Part shown: positions 51,464-60,876 of the stretch, one piece after another
Position numbering within the stretch: position 1 is the first letter of the stretch
Layout: the number at the start of each line of letters is the position of its first letter
Source: Lachnospiraceae bacterium
Lineage (GTDB): Bacteria > Bacillota > Clostridia > Lachnospirales > Lachnospiraceae
Reading direction: 5' to 3'
NCBI GenBank assembly: GCA_017500935.1
Contig: JAFVXW010000085.1
Span: forward strand, 62,001-126,000
DNA length: 64,000 nt
Made by a program: the position numbers and the translations under genes
Notes under the pieces: model-generated
Database searches by the model: none
Told to the model about the DNA's origin: nothing
Seen by the model: only the letters and a program-made list of their open reading frames with translations

Positions 51464-52869
51464 GTCTTCCTCCTTGTTTTTAACTGCTCCTTAAATTCAG
51501 GAATCGCTGCTTTTCCGGCCTCTGTAACCGGTTTGATCCATTTTCCCGTGCCTGTATACCGAAGTTCAAAGATCAGACGCATAATTTCATCCGTATATAC
51601 AAAAGCAAACACGGCAATAAACGGCAATTTCCATATCATACCGGCCATCCAGGTCATCGGAACACTGATCAAAAACAGACAGGAAACTTCCATAACGGTT
51701 CCAAAGACCGCTTCGCCGCCTGCACGGTAACAGCCGTTCATAATGTAATTGCAGGTACGGATGGTTCCCATCACCAGATAGATCATCAGCATGTATTTTC
51801 CATATGTAAGTGCCTGTGTTCCCAATCCAAACAGGCCTAAAAGCGGCTCGTTGAAGATCAGACCGATCAGACAGATACAAAATGTAACACTCGGGCAGAT
51901 AACCGCAAAACCCTTGGTATACTGATAACCGCGCATCGGTCTGCCGGCTCCCACTTCTTTGCCCACGATAACAGAGCTTGCATCCGCAAGACCGCCGAAA
52001 AACGCATAGACAAAGCCTTCCAGTACACGAAACGCAGCCATGGCAGCGATCGCCGATTCATCCTGCCTGCCAATCACAATATTGATCAGCATCTGACCGA
52101 CGCCGTACAACATTTCATTACATAAAAGCGGAATACTTTTTAACAGATATGTTTTGATGAAATCCATATCAAACATAAACATATCCCGGAATCTGAGCAC
52201 TACAGTTTCATTGTCATACATCAGATAAACCAGCAGGATCAAAAGATTCACGATCGAAGATACCAGCGTGCCCACTGCTGCACCGGCAATACCCATTTTA
52301 GGCATTCCAAAACGACCGTAAATCAAAATCCAGTTCAGTACAAAGTTAACAATGATCGCTGCAAAAGAAGCAAACAGCGGAGGTTTTACACGTTCTGTGG
52401 AGCGAAGCAGCATACTCATCAAAAATGTAACTATCTGAATCGGATAAACAAAACCGGCAATCCGCAGATAGGGAACGGCAAGCTGCACAATGTTTTCCTT
52501 ATCTGTATAAACCCGCAGCAAAAATTCCGGATTCGTAACTGCCACAATTCCATAGATCAAAGCGATGATCAGCATCAGGATTCCTGAGATTCCCACCGTT
52601 CTGTTGATTCCCTTATGGTTGCCGGACCCCCAGTACTGTGCAAAAAAGATCATCGCGCCAGCCATAAATCCAAAAAAGCTTGCCGCAAACAGCGCATAAA
52701 TCTGGGAACAGATGCCCACTGCCGCCACCGCCAGTTCGCCTTCGCTGCCGATCATAATGGTATCCACCATACTCGCCGTGGTACCCAGAAGATTCTGCAA
52801 TGCTACCGGAAATGCGATCGCCAGCATGGGCTTTAGGAAACCTTTCCATTCTATCTTTTCCTTTTTCAA
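51457..52869 (-). CDS. MATE family efflux transporter (second copy)
   Basis: 470 residues from a TTG at 52869, supported by AGGAGG about 8 bases upstream; the first ATG would be about 14 codons later and lose the N-terminal amphipathic part. Pattern: KPMLAIAFPVALQNLLGTTASMVDTIMIGSEGELAVAAVGICSQ, MIFFAQYWGSGNHKGINRTVG, and second-half GLADASSVIVGKEVGAGRPMRGYQY. Twelve helices. First gene of a two-gene operon with the GH36 enzyme, suggesting coupled export. Confidence 0.92.
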   Translation of the reverse strand: MKKEKIEWKGFLKPMLAIAFPVALQNLLGTTASMVDTIMIGSEGELAVAAVGICSQIYALFAASFFGFMAGAMIFFAQYWGSGNHKGINRTVGISGILMLIIALIYGIVAVTNPEFLLRVYTDKENIVQLAVPYLRIAGFVYPIQIVTFLMSMLLRSTERVKPPLFASFAAIIVNFVLNWILIYGRFGMPKMGIAGAAVGTLVSSIVNLLILLVYLMYDNETVVLRFRDMFMFDMDFIKTYLLKSIPLLCNEMLYGVGQMLINIVIGRQDESAIAAMAAFRVLEGFVYAFFGGLADASSVIVGKEVGAGRPMRGYQYTKGFAVICPSVTFCICLIGLIFNEPLLGLFGLGTQALTYGKYMLMIYLVMGTIRTCNYIMNGCYRAGGEAVFGTVMEVSCLFLISVPMTWMAGMIWKLPFIAVFAFVYTDEIMRLIFELRYTGTGKWIKPVTEAGKAAIPEFKEQLKTRRKTC

Positions 52870-52953
52870 ATTTTCAACCTCCTGTCAAAAATATGCACTT
52901 TTCCTCCCATCCAGTATACCGACATTTTTCGCCGCTGTAAACCATTCTTTGCC

Positions 52954-53011
52954 TTGCATCTTCCACTGTTTTATGGCATAATATCATTAAACAATTAAAC
53001 AATCTTTTAAT
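52954..53011 (+). promoter_or_regulatory. Promoter and ArsR-type operator candidate for the metal operon
   Basis: -35 TTGCAT (52954-52959), 17-base spacer, -10 CATAAT (52977-52982). Downstream, ATTAAA-CAATCT-TTTAAT (52994-53011) is a 6-6-6 inverted repeat suited to the ArsR protein at 55226. Confidence 0.5.
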
Positions 53012-53035
53012 CTTTATGCAAAGGAGACTTAACCC

Positions 53036-53254
53036 ATGAAAAAAACTTACAAGATCGAAGTAGACTGCGCAAACTGTGCCAACAAAATGGAAATTGCTGC
53101 AAAAAATACCGCCGGTGTCAAAGATGCTGTGGTAAATTTCATGACCCAGAAAATGAACGTGGAATTTGAAGACGGTCAGGATGCTGCCGCTGTCATGAAA
53201 GAAGTTTTAAAAAACTGCAAAAAAGTGGAAAGCGACTGCGAAATCTTCCTGTAA
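53036..53254 (+). CDS. Heavy-metal-associated (HMA) domain protein
   Basis: 72 residues, ATG at 53036 after AAAGGAGA. Single ferredoxin-like HMA domain: KKTYKIEVDCANCANKMEIAAKNTAGVKDAVVNF, the metal-binding motif CANC in place of CxxC-type GMTCxxC. It binds a soft or transition metal ion in the cytosol. The next gene is a P-type ATPase lacking such a domain, so this is its separately made metal-binding module or metallochaperone. Confidence 0.9.
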   Translation: MKKTYKIEVDCANCANKMEIAAKNTAGVKDAVVNFMTQKMNVEFEDGQDAAAVMKEVLKNCKKVESDCEIFL

Positions 53255-53278
53255 TTTTTTGATCCGGAGAGTATCCTT

Positions 53279-55162
53279 ATGACCCGAAAACAGAAAAAAA
53301 TGCTGTACCGCATTCTCGCCAGCTCTTTCCTTATGATTCTTCTGGCTTTTGTGCCTGTACAGGGAATCCTGCGTTTTTTACTTTACCTGATTCCCTACGG
53401 TATCATCGGCCATGATATTTTAAGGAAAGCATACATAGGTATCCGAAACCGACAGGTTTTCGACGAAAACTTCCTGATGGCCATCGCCACCATCGGCGCG
53501 CTGATCATTGGTCTGACGCAGAACGGAGATTATGTGGAAGCGGTTGCCGTTATGCTCTTTTACCAGGTAGGCGAGCTCTTCCAGAGCTATGCCGTCGGAA
53601 AAAGCCGCAGAAACATCAGCGAACTGATGGATATCCGTCCCGACTACGCCAATATCGAAGAAAACGGACAGCTTGTCCGCACCGATCCCGATGAAATTGC
53701 CATCGGCACCACCATTATTGTCTGTCCCGGCGAAAAAGTTCCCATTGACGGCATTGTAACCGAAGGCCATTCCACCTTAAATACCAGTGCCCTGACCGGT
53801 GAAAGTCTTCCCCGCGATATTGCCTGCGGCGATGAGATCATCAGCGGATGCATCAATATGACCGGTGTTTTGAAGGTCCGGACCACAAAGGAATTCGGCG
53901 AATCCACAGTTTCAAAGATTTTGGACCTGGTGGAAAATGCAAGCTCCAGAAAATCCCGTTCCGAGGACTTTATCTCCCGTTTTGCCCGGATTTATACACC
54001 TGCTGTCTGTTATGCCGCTTTGGCTCTGACTTTTCTGCCGCCCATTGTAAACCTCCTGTTTTTACAACAACCTCCCCGCTTCAGCCTGTGGCTGTACAGG
54101 GCGCTTTCCTTTCTGGTCGCAAGCTGTCCCTGTGCACTGGTTGTCAGTGTTCCTTTGAGCTTCTTTGCCGGTATCGGCGGTGCCAGCAAGGAAGGTATTC
54201 TGGTAAAAGGCTCCAATTATCTGGAAGCCCTGTCCCAGACAGACTGCGTGGTATTCGACAAAACCGGTACCCTGACAAGAGGTGTCTTTGAGGTCAGCGC
54301 AATCTGTTCTGATACGATGTCCGATACACAGCTGCTTGAATACGCTGCTTTGGCAGAAAGTGCATCCTCCCATCCGATCAGCAGAAGCTTAAAAACCGCT
54401 TACGGCAAAGAACCTGATACTTTACGCGTATCTGACATTCAGGAAATTGGCGGTCACGGTGTTACTGCTTTGATCGACGGTATCAGTGTCGCTGCCGGCG
54501 ACGAAAAACTCATGAAGCATCTGCATATTGATTTTACCCCCTGTCATCTGGCCGGAACGATCATTCATATGGCAGTTGACGGCAAATATGCAGGATATAT
54601 CCTGATTTCAGACATCGTAAAGCCCAATTCCGCACAGGCAGTATCTGCTTTAAAACGAAACGGCGTGAAAAAAACTGTCATGCTGACCGGTGATAATCAG
54701 GCCACTGCCGAACAGACCGCCTCTGCTCTGGGAATTGATACATTTTACAGTGAACTGCTGCCCGCAGACAAAGTATCCAAAGTAGAATATCTGCTTTCCA
54801 TGCAGCCCAAACGCCGCAAACTGGCTTTCGCAGGTGACGGCATCAATGATGCTCCCGTTTTATCCCGCGCAGACATCGGCATTGCCATGGGTGCTATGGG
54901 TTCTGACGCTGCCATCGAAGCCGCCGACATCGTCCTGATGGATGACGATCCCATGAAAATCGTCAAGGCAATCCGCATTTCCCGAAAATGTCTGGGAATC
55001 GTATATCAGAACATCATCTTTGCCATTGCCATCAAAATTCTGGCACTTGTTCTGGTTGCTTTCGGTGCCGCCAATATGTGGATCGCCATCTTTGCAGATG
55101 TAGGCGTTATGGTTTTAGCAGTTTTAAATGCGATCCGCGCCCTGTTTGTAAAAAAATGCTGA
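53279..55162 (+). CDS. Heavy-metal-translocating P-type ATPase (Zn/Cd type)
   Basis: 627 residues, ATG at 53279. P1B ATPase signatures: actuator TGESLPRD, ion-binding membrane motif SCPCALVVSVP, phosphorylation site DKTGTLTRG, SHPISRSL (HP motif), TGDNQATAE, and hinge GDGINDAPVLSRADIGIAMG. CPC plus the downstream ArsR/SmtB regulator fit export of Zn(II)/Cd(II)/Pb(II). There is no N-terminal HMA domain; that is encoded by the 72-residue gene 24 bases upstream. Six to eight membrane helices. Confidence 0.94.
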   Translation: MTRKQKKMLYRILASSFLMILLAFVPVQGILRFLLYLIPYGIIGHDILRKAYIGIRNRQVFDENFLMAIATIGALIIGLTQNGDYVEAVAVMLFYQVGELFQSYAVGKSRRNISELMDIRPDYANIEENGQLVRTDPDEIAIGTTIIVCPGEKVPIDGIVTEGHSTLNTSALTGESLPRDIACGDEIISGCINMTGVLKVRTTKEFGESTVSKILDLVENASSRKSRSEDFISRFARIYTPAVCYAALALTFLPPIVNLLFLQQPPRFSLWLYRALSFLVASCPCALVVSVPLSFFAGIGGASKEGILVKGSNYLEALSQTDCVVFDKTGTLTRGVFEVSAICSDTMSDTQLLEYAALAESASSHPISRSLKTAYGKEPDTLRVSDIQEIGGHGVTALIDGISVAAGDEKLMKHLHIDFTPCHLAGTIIHMAVDGKYAGYILISDIVKPNSAQAVSALKRNGVKKTVMLTGDNQATAEQTASALGIDTFYSELLPADKVSKVEYLLSMQPKRRKLAFAGDGINDAPVLSRADIGIAMGAMGSDAAIEAADIVLMDDDPMKIVKAIRISRKCLGIVYQNIIFAIAIKILALVLVAFGAANMWIAIFADVGVMVLAVLNAIRALFVKKC

Positions 55163-55225
55163 CGAAAGTCCGGCTGTCTGCGAAACAAAACCCAGTATTG
55201 TGCAAAATTCCGAAAGGTAGAAACT

Positions 55226-55588
55226 ATGTCTGAAAAAAAATTGCCCCACGACCATGGACAGGCGCTAGAACACCATCTTGACCATATGCCTGAGGCTTCC
55301 GATTTTACTATCATCTCAGATATATTCAAACTGCTTTCCGACAGCACCCGCATCCGCATCTTCTGGCTCTTATGCCACTGTGAAGAATGTGTGATCAATA
55401 TTTCTGCCCTGATGGACATGAGCAGCCCGGCTGTTTCCCATCACTTAAAGCTTCTGCGTGCAGGAAACCTGATCACCAGCCGCCGGGAAGGAAAAGAAGT
55501 TTATTACAAGGCAGCAGATACCGAACAGTCCCATCTGCTGCATGACATGATTGAAAAAATAGCAAAGATCAGCTGCCCCGGCAGTTAA
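55226..55588 (+). CDS. ArsR/SmtB family metal-sensing repressor
   Basis: 120 residues, ATG at 55226 after AAAGGTAG. Histidine-rich N-terminus (HDHGQALEHHLDH), winged helix (LSDSTRIRIFWLLCHCEECVINISALMDMSSPAVSHHLKLLRAGNLITSRREGKEVYYKA) with the CHCEECV metal motif in the position of ELCVCDL. Represses the HMA/ATPase operon until metal binds; it is the last gene of that operon. Confidence 0.92.
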   Translation: MSEKKLPHDHGQALEHHLDHMPEASDFTIISDIFKLLSDSTRIRIFWLLCHCEECVINISALMDMSSPAVSHHLKLLRAGNLITSRREGKEVYYKAADTEQSHLLHDMIEKIAKISCPGS

Positions 55589-55621
55589 AAAAAGTTTGCG
55601 CTGCTGCGCAAACTTTTTTTA
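55587..55621. terminator. Bidirectional terminator
   Basis: AAAAAAAGTTTGCGC, TGCT loop, GCGCAAACTTTTTTT; perfect stem between the convergent ArsR and nitroreductase genes. Confidence 0.92.
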
Positions 55622-55634
55622 TTGATCCGTATTC

Positions 55635-56156
55635 TTACTCAATCCTGATTACTTTGGCCCAGTCAGCAGCAGCTTCTTTGTAAGGTACAGGCTGCTCCTG
55701 CGGCATTCCCAATGCCAAAATGCCAACGATGCGTTCTCTGTCAGAAACATTCAGAATCTTTCGCACTCTTTCTTCCGCCTCAGCTCCGTCTTCTGCTGTT
55801 CTTAAATGAATCTGGCACCAACAGCTTCCCACTTCCTGCTCTGCTGCCATCAGATGCATATACCCAAGTGCAATGGAACTGTCCTCGATCCAGGTATCTG
55901 CTTTTTCACTGTCTGCGCAAACCACGATCGCGGCATTGCTGTCTGCAAGCATTCCGCCGCCCATTTTTTTCACCTTTGACAACTGAACCAATATTTCCCG
56001 TTTTTTGATCAGATAAAACGTGCAGGGCTTTAAATTTCTGCTGGTAGGAGCCATAAGTCCCGCCAAAAGAATCTTTTCCAGTTTTTCCTCCGGAATCTCT
56101 TCCTCCGTATATCTGCGGACGCTGCGTCTTTTTAAAATAGTTTCAAGTAATTCCAT
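55635..56156 (-). CDS. Nitroreductase family protein
   Basis: 173 residues from the ATG at 56156 (GGGAGG 6 bases upstream). FMN-binding nitroreductase fold: ILKRRSVRRYTEEEIPEEKLEKIL, GLMAPTSRNLKPCTFYLI, SNAAIVVCADSEKADTWIEDSSIALGYMHLMAAEQEVGSCWCQIHLR and IVGILALGMPQEQP. Probably reduces nitro-aromatics or quinones with NAD(P)H; physiological substrate unknown. Third gene of the HAD-FliB-nitroreductase operon. Confidence 0.9.
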   Translation of the reverse strand: MELLETILKRRSVRRYTEEEIPEEKLEKILLAGLMAPTSRNLKPCTFYLIKKREILVQLSKVKKMGGGMLADSNAAIVVCADSEKADTWIEDSSIALGYMHLMAAEQEVGSCWCQIHLRTAEDGAEAEERVRKILNVSDRERIVGILALGMPQEQPVPYKEAAADWAKVIRIE

Positions 56157-56183
56157 TTTATTCCTCCCAGGCTGCAAAGCCGC

Positions 56184-57362
56184 TTATTCCAGTTCCACGA
56201 TCTCTTCCATAAAGCACTCTTCCAATGCGATCAGATTCTGATCCGAATGCTCGATTTCACGGGCATAGCGGTAGGACAGCTCTACATAATCTTCAAAAGT
56301 AAGTTCTCCGTTTTGCTTCCAGCGCATCAGGAACATTTCCTGCAAAAATTCCACGGAACGCACTGCCAGTGCCATCTTACTGTAAATCCATCCGTCATAT
56401 ACCGCGCCGCAGAAATAGGTATACACAAAGAATACAAACAGCTGCAGACAGATATTTTCATATTCTGCCTTTTTTTCCGGATTGCTGTCAAGATATGCAG
56501 CAAATGTTTCCTGCTGCTTCTGATACTCATTCTGTGTACCGGAATACAGAATGTCATACATATCTTTCAGCACATTGTTCCATTCTTCACGAAGCCGTTC
56601 CAGATTTTCTATATTTTGAAACAGTTCGCTGCGCAAATGATATCTGTCTGTCTCTTGGCTGCTGTCTGCTTCTCGACTGCTGTTCTGCCCGCTCCGGATT
56701 TCCTCACCGCTGCGATACTTCTCAATCCACTCTTCAATCTCAAAATAGCGGCCGTCTTCCACACAATACTGCAGCTGTTCCGCCAATAACATTGCCTGCC
56801 CCATAACATCCTGCAATGTTTCTTCGGATGCAGTCTGCTGCTTATCTGCCAGACATTCAAGCTTTTCAAACAAAAGCTTTCTGGCATCTTCCAGCTGGGT
56901 AAACAGCATCAGGTCAAAATCTTCAAACTCGTCTTCCAGTTCGTCCTCTTCCTCGTCCTCGATTTCAGCAAACTGCAGCATTCCCTGATTTGCCAGAATC
57001 ATTCGTGCCGCCACCGGGCAGGACAAAGAAAGAGAATATTCACGGATTCCCTCGAATTCTTCTGTATGTCTGGGATACTTTCTGCAGGTATCGCAAAATC
57101 CCTCTTCTCCCAGTGCAAGATACAGATCGCACAGATTTCTGTCATTTAAAAAAGCACATCTTCTTTCGTTAAACTGAAAAAAACAGCCCTCTTCCCAATC
57201 AATGCTGCTGTGCAGACGTTTTCGGAAATCACCCTTTACGTTTTTGTATTTTTCCAGTGTATCTTCATCGATCATAATCTGCCAGCCTGCACAGCAGGTA
57301 TCCGGACATTTGTCCGCTGTACAGACAAAATCATCATAAAAATGCGGTCTTGTGTATCTCAT
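56184..57362 (-). CDS. FliB-like lysine N-methylase family protein
   Basis: 392 residues, ATG at 57362. FliB pattern of cysteines: FVCTADKCPDTCCAGWQIMID, then RRCAFLNDRNLCDLYLALGEEGFCDTCRKYPRH, thought to bind an iron-sulfur cluster, followed by an acidic linker (EIEDEEEDELEDEFEDF) and an all-helical C-terminal half. FliB proteins methylate lysines on flagellin; no flagellar genes occur in the window. Overlaps the upstream HAD gene by four bases (ATGA). Confidence 0.85.
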   Translation of the reverse strand: MRYTRPHFYDDFVCTADKCPDTCCAGWQIMIDEDTLEKYKNVKGDFRKRLHSSIDWEEGCFFQFNERRCAFLNDRNLCDLYLALGEEGFCDTCRKYPRHTEEFEGIREYSLSLSCPVAARMILANQGMLQFAEIEDEEEDELEDEFEDFDLMLFTQLEDARKLLFEKLECLADKQQTASEETLQDVMGQAMLLAEQLQYCVEDGRYFEIEEWIEKYRSGEEIRSGQNSSREADSSQETDRYHLRSELFQNIENLERLREEWNNVLKDMYDILYSGTQNEYQKQQETFAAYLDSNPEKKAEYENICLQLFVFFVYTYFCGAVYDGWIYSKMALAVRSVEFLQEMFLMRWKQNGELTFEDYVELSYRYAREIEHSDQNLIALEECFMEEIVELE

Positions 57363-58153
57363 TCTTCCACCAACTCCTGATAAACCTGTCTGATATTATC
57401 GCGCACAAACTCCGGCTTCACCTCACTGGCTGCCAGATCTTCCAGTGTTCCTTCGCCGCTCAGTACAAAAATACTGCTGATTCCGGCATTGACGCCACAG
57501 GCAATATCAGTGTAGAGTCTGTCTCCCATCACCACAGTCTCTTCCGGCGCAAATCCTGTCTTTTCCATTGCAAGCTGTACCATTGTCGGCTGCGGTTTTC
57601 CGATGAACAAAGGCATGCGCTTTGTTGCATTGCACAGCATCTGGCTGACAGAACCACAGTCCGGCACATACCCATACCAGGTAGGACAAACCCAGTCCGG
57701 ATTGGTCGCAATATAATCAACACCTTTATTTAACAAAATGCAGGCATCTTCAAGCTTCTGAAAAGTCAGCTCCGTATCAAATCCCATGCACAGACAGTCA
57801 ATATCCTCTTCCAAATGATCGGTGATCGGCAAACCGCCTTCTTTTAACTGTTCTTTGAAAGATGTGGTTCCGAATGCATAAATCTTATGGTACTTCTTTT
57901 TTTGCAGATACAAAACAGTCGCATTGGTGGAGGTCAGAAAATCTTCCGCTGTCGCAGCAATTCCCAACCGTCCCAGTTTTTCCACATAGGCGCTGACACT
58001 TTTAGATGAATTATTGGTCAGAAACATATATCTTCCGCCGATTTTTTTGACATATTCCAGAAAATCCAGTGTTCCGTCAAAAAGATCATCATCCAGATAG
58101 ATCGTGCCGTCCATATCCAGCAAAAATAATTTTTTATCTTTTAAACTGCTCAT
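57359..58153 (-). CDS. HAD-IIA family hydrolase (NagD-like)
   Basis: 264 residues from the ATG at 58153 (AAAGGAA upstream). Motifs: FLLDMDGTIYLDDDLFDGT (nucleophile), FLTNNSSKSV (motif II), IGKPQPTMVQLAM (motif III Lys) and VMGDRLYTDIACGVNAGI (motif IV). The C2-type cap lies between motifs II and III. Broad phosphatase on sugar or nucleotide phosphates. First gene of the operon with FliB and nitroreductase. Confidence 0.93.
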   Translation of the reverse strand: MSSLKDKKLFLLDMDGTIYLDDDLFDGTLDFLEYVKKIGGRYMFLTNNSSKSVSAYVEKLGRLGIAATAEDFLTSTNATVLYLQKKKYHKIYAFGTTSFKEQLKEGGLPITDHLEEDIDCLCMGFDTELTFQKLEDACILLNKGVDYIATNPDWVCPTWYGYVPDCGSVSQMLCNATKRMPLFIGKPQPTMVQLAMEKTGFAPEETVVMGDRLYTDIACGVNAGISSIFVLSGEGTLEDLAASEVKPEFVRDNIRQVYQELVEE

Positions 58154-58215
58154 AAATATTCCTTTCAGCCATATGGGATTACTGCACCGCAATTTCCCGT
58201 TTTTTAACTATGCAC

Positions 58216-58244
58216 ATTGTACCTTTTTTTCACACAGGCATCAA
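58216..58244 (-). promoter_or_regulatory. Promoter of the HAD-FliB-nitroreductase operon
   Basis: Minus strand: -35 TTGATG (58239-58244), 17-base spacer, -10 TACAAT (58216-58221). Confidence 0.6.
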
Positions 58245-58373
58245 GATTCTTCTGAAACTTCCTGTCAAAAAGCAAGATATACCATTCCAATTCTCTGCCA
58301 TTTTGTTGTATACTGTCTATATATTGGATGTTTAGATCCGCTGTTTATTTATTGTTTTACAGGAGGCCTTCCC

Positions 58374-59240
58374 ATGAGCGCAAAAGTTTATTTTTCCCGC
58401 ACTATCACCCCCGAAAAAGTTTTGGAACTCTATAAAATGTTAAATACCGAACTTCCCGGCAATGTTGCCATCAAAGTTCATTCCGGCGAAAAAGGTAATC
58501 AGAACTTCCTTTCCCCCAAATTCTGGAAGCCTGTCATCGATCATGTTAACGGTACTGTTGTAGAATGCAACACCGCTTATGCCGGCGAACGCGACGTGAC
58601 AGAACGCCACATCAAGCTGATGGACTACCACGGCTGGAGCAGATATTTCAAAGTAGACATTCTGGATGCAGAAGGTCCCGATCTGGAACTTCCGATCCCC
58701 AACGGCAAAAAGATCGATAAGAACTTTGTGGGCAAAAACATCGAAAACTATGATTCCATGTTGGTGCTCTCTCACTTCAAGGGTCATCCCATGGGCGGTT
58801 ACGGCGGAGCTTTAAAGCAGCTCTCCATCGGTGTTGCTTCCTCTTACGGAAAAAAATATATCCACGGTGTCGGTGACACAGACAACTTCTGGGGTTCTGA
58901 TCACGATTCTTTCCTGGAATCCATGGCAGATGCTGCCGGAACTGTAATTGACTATTTCAAGGGAAATCTTCTCTATGTCAATGTTATGAAAAACATGAGC
59001 GTTGACTGTGACTGCTGCGCAGTTGCGGAAGATCCCTGCATCGCAGACATCGGTATTTTAGTTTCCACCGACCCCATCGCGATCGATCAGGCCTGCATCG
59101 ATCTTGTATATGCTTCCAGCGATCCCGGCAAGCCCCACCTGATCGAACGTATCGAAAGCCGCAACGGTATCCACACCATCGAAACCGCTGCTGAACACGG
59201 CTACGGCACCAGAGAATATGAACTGATTGAAGTTGAATAA
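58374..59240 (+). CDS. DUF362 domain protein
   Basis: 288 residues from the ATG at 58374 (AGGAGG upstream); an in-frame extension to 58104 crosses the divergent promoter and is rejected. DUF362 features: NVAIKVHSGEKGNQNFLSPKFWKPVID, VVECNTAYAGERDVTERHIKLM, DSMLVLSHFKGHPMGGYGGALKQLSIGVAS, and a cysteine-rich site VDCDCCAVAEDPCIADIGILVSTDPIAIDQACID. Lacks the C-terminal ferredoxin domain often fused to this family. Probably a metal/iron-sulfur protein; function unknown. Confidence 0.85.
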   Translation: MSAKVYFSRTITPEKVLELYKMLNTELPGNVAIKVHSGEKGNQNFLSPKFWKPVIDHVNGTVVECNTAYAGERDVTERHIKLMDYHGWSRYFKVDILDAEGPDLELPIPNGKKIDKNFVGKNIENYDSMLVLSHFKGHPMGGYGGALKQLSIGVASSYGKKYIHGVGDTDNFWGSDHDSFLESMADAAGTVIDYFKGNLLYVNVMKNMSVDCDCCAVAEDPCIADIGILVSTDPIAIDQACIDLVYASSDPGKPHLIERIESRNGIHTIETAAEHGYGTREYELIEVE

Positions 59241-59257
59241 AAGATACTAAAACAAAA

Positions 59258-59279
59258 CGGCGCACGAAATCGTGCGCCG
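59258..59279. terminator. Terminator-like hairpin between DUF362 and guaB
   Basis: CGGCGCACGA-AA-TCGTGCGCCG: a perfect 10-bp stem. T tracts are weak on both sides, so efficiency is uncertain. Confidence 0.65.
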
Positions 59280-59295
59280 CTTGTATTTTCAAATA

Positions 59296-60807
59296 TTATC
59301 TTCTGGGATTGTTGTTGGTATCCTTTAAGGTTACGTCGTGAGCACCGCCCTCGATGATGGAAACTTCGGAAACCAGAGTCAGTTTTGCCTTTTCGCGAAG
59401 TTCAGGAAGGCTTAATGCACCACAGTTGCACATGGTGGAACGAACCTTAGCCAGAGTGATTGCCACGCCATCGGAAAGAGCGCCTGCGTAAGGTACATAG
59501 GAGTCAACTCCTTCTTCAAAGCTTAACTTCGCTGCACCGCCCAGGTCATAACGCTGCCAGTTACGTGCACGCGCGCTGCCTTCGCCCCAGTATTCCTTCA
59601 TGTAGTTGCCGTTAACCAGAACTTTGCTTGTAGGAGACTCGTCAAATCTGGAGAAGTAACGGCCCAGCATGCAGAAGTCAGAACCCATTGCCAGTGCAAG
59701 GGTGATGTGGTAATCGTGTACGATACCGCCGTCTGCACAGATCGGCACATAAACACCGGTTTCTTCGAAGTATTTGTCACGTTCAGCTGCCACGTCGATA
59801 ACTGCAGTAGCCTGACCGCGGCCGATACCCTTGGTTTCACGGGTGATACAGATGGAACCGCCGCCGATACCGATCTTGACAAAGTCAGCACCTGCATCAG
59901 CCAGGAAACGGAAGCCTTCGCCGTCTACAACGTTACCTGCACCAACCTTAACGGTATCACCGTAATGATCACGAATCCACTTTAAGGTAAGAGCCTGCCA
60001 TTCGGAATAACCTTCGGAAGAGTCGATAACTAAAACGTCTACACCAGCTTCTACCAGTGCGGGAACGCGTTCTGCGTAGTCACGGGTGTTGATACCTGCA
60101 CCTACGATGTAACGCTTATGGGAATCCAGCAGTTCAAGAGGGTTGTTCTTGTGCTGATCGTAATCTTTTCTGAATACGAAAGATACCAGATGACCTTCTG
60201 CATCCACGATAGGAAGGGAGTTTAACTTATGATCCCAGATGATGTCATTTGCAACTTTCAGGGTAGTACCTTCGGGAGCAGTTACAAGCTTTTCAAGGGG
60301 AGTCATAAATTCGGATACAGGAGTGTTGGGATCCATACGGCTTACGCGGTAATCACGGCTGGTAACGATACCAAGAAGCTTACCGGTTCCGGTTCCGTCA
60401 TCGGTAACTGCCATGGTGGAGTGACCGGTGCGTTCTTTTAATGCAACTGCATCTGCCATGGTGTTTTCCAGACGAAGGTTGGAGTCGCTTAATACAAAAC
60501 CAGCCTTGGAGTTCTTTACACGGCGTACCATTTCAGCCTGCTGTTCAATGGTCTGGGAAACATAAATAAATGCGATACCGCCTTCTTTTGCAAGTGCCAC
60601 ACCCATGTTTTCACCGGATACGGACTGCATAACTGCAGATACCATGGGGATGTTCATGGTCAGCGGGCATTCTTCCTGACCTTTGCGGTATTTCACCACG
60701 GGGGTCTTTAAGGGAACGTTCGCCGGAATGCATTCTTTGGAAGAATAGCCGGGAACCAGCAGGTACTCGCTGAAAGTATGTGAAGGTTCAGAGTAATAAA
60801 AAGCCAT
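59296..60807 (-). CDS. guaB: IMP dehydrogenase
   Basis: 503 residues, ATG at 60807 after GAGGTGG. Full IMPDH layout: N-terminal barrel strands ([30 protein letters not shown]), two CBS domains (about 95-215), [15 protein letters not shown], and the catalytic loop [19 protein letters not shown] with the active Cys. The flap region is [12 protein letters not shown]...[11 protein letters not shown], divergent from the commoner form. Oxidises IMP to XMP with NAD, first step to GMP. Downstream of purL, same strand. Confidence 0.93.
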   Translation of the reverse strand: MAFYYSEPSHTFSEYLLVPGYSSKECIPANVPLKTPVVKYRKGQEECPLTMNIPMVSAVMQSVSGENMGVALAKEGGIAFIYVSQTIEQQAEMVRRVKNSKAGFVLSDSNLRLENTMADAVALKERTGHSTMAVTDDGTGTGKLLGIVTSRDYRVSRMDPNTPVSEFMTPLEKLVTAPEGTTLKVANDIIWDHKLNSLPIVDAEGHLVSFVFRKDYDQHKNNPLELLDSHKRYIVGAGINTRDYAERVPALVEAGVDVLVIDSSEGYSEWQALTLKWIRDHYGDTVKVGAGNVVDGEGFRFLADAGADFVKIGIGGGSICITRETKGIGRGQATAVIDVAAERDKYFEETGVYVPICADGGIVHDYHITLALAMGSDFCMLGRYFSRFDESPTSKVLVNGNYMKEYWGEGSARARNWQRYDLGGAAKLSFEEGVDSYVPYAGALSDGVAITLAKVRSTMCNCGALSLPELREKAKLTLVSEVSIIEGGAHDVTLKDTNNNPRR

Positions 60808-60839
60808 TTCGCCACCTCATGTCATAAAATATTCGTTAC

Positions 60840-60867
60840 GGCGCCGGCACGTTTAGCGGCCGGCGCC
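60840..60867 (-). promoter_or_regulatory. GC-rich hairpin between purL and guaB
   Basis: GGCGCCGGC-10 bases-GCCGGCGCC: 9-bp perfect stem, no T tract after it on the minus strand. Likely an RNA processing or stability element rather than a strong terminator. Confidence 0.55.
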
Positions 60868-60876
60868 TGTTACTTC

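Noticed and set aside
58104-58373. Upstream extension of the DUF362 gene
   Set aside because: It crosses the divergent promoter and the start of the HAD gene; AGGAGG marks the ATG at 58374.
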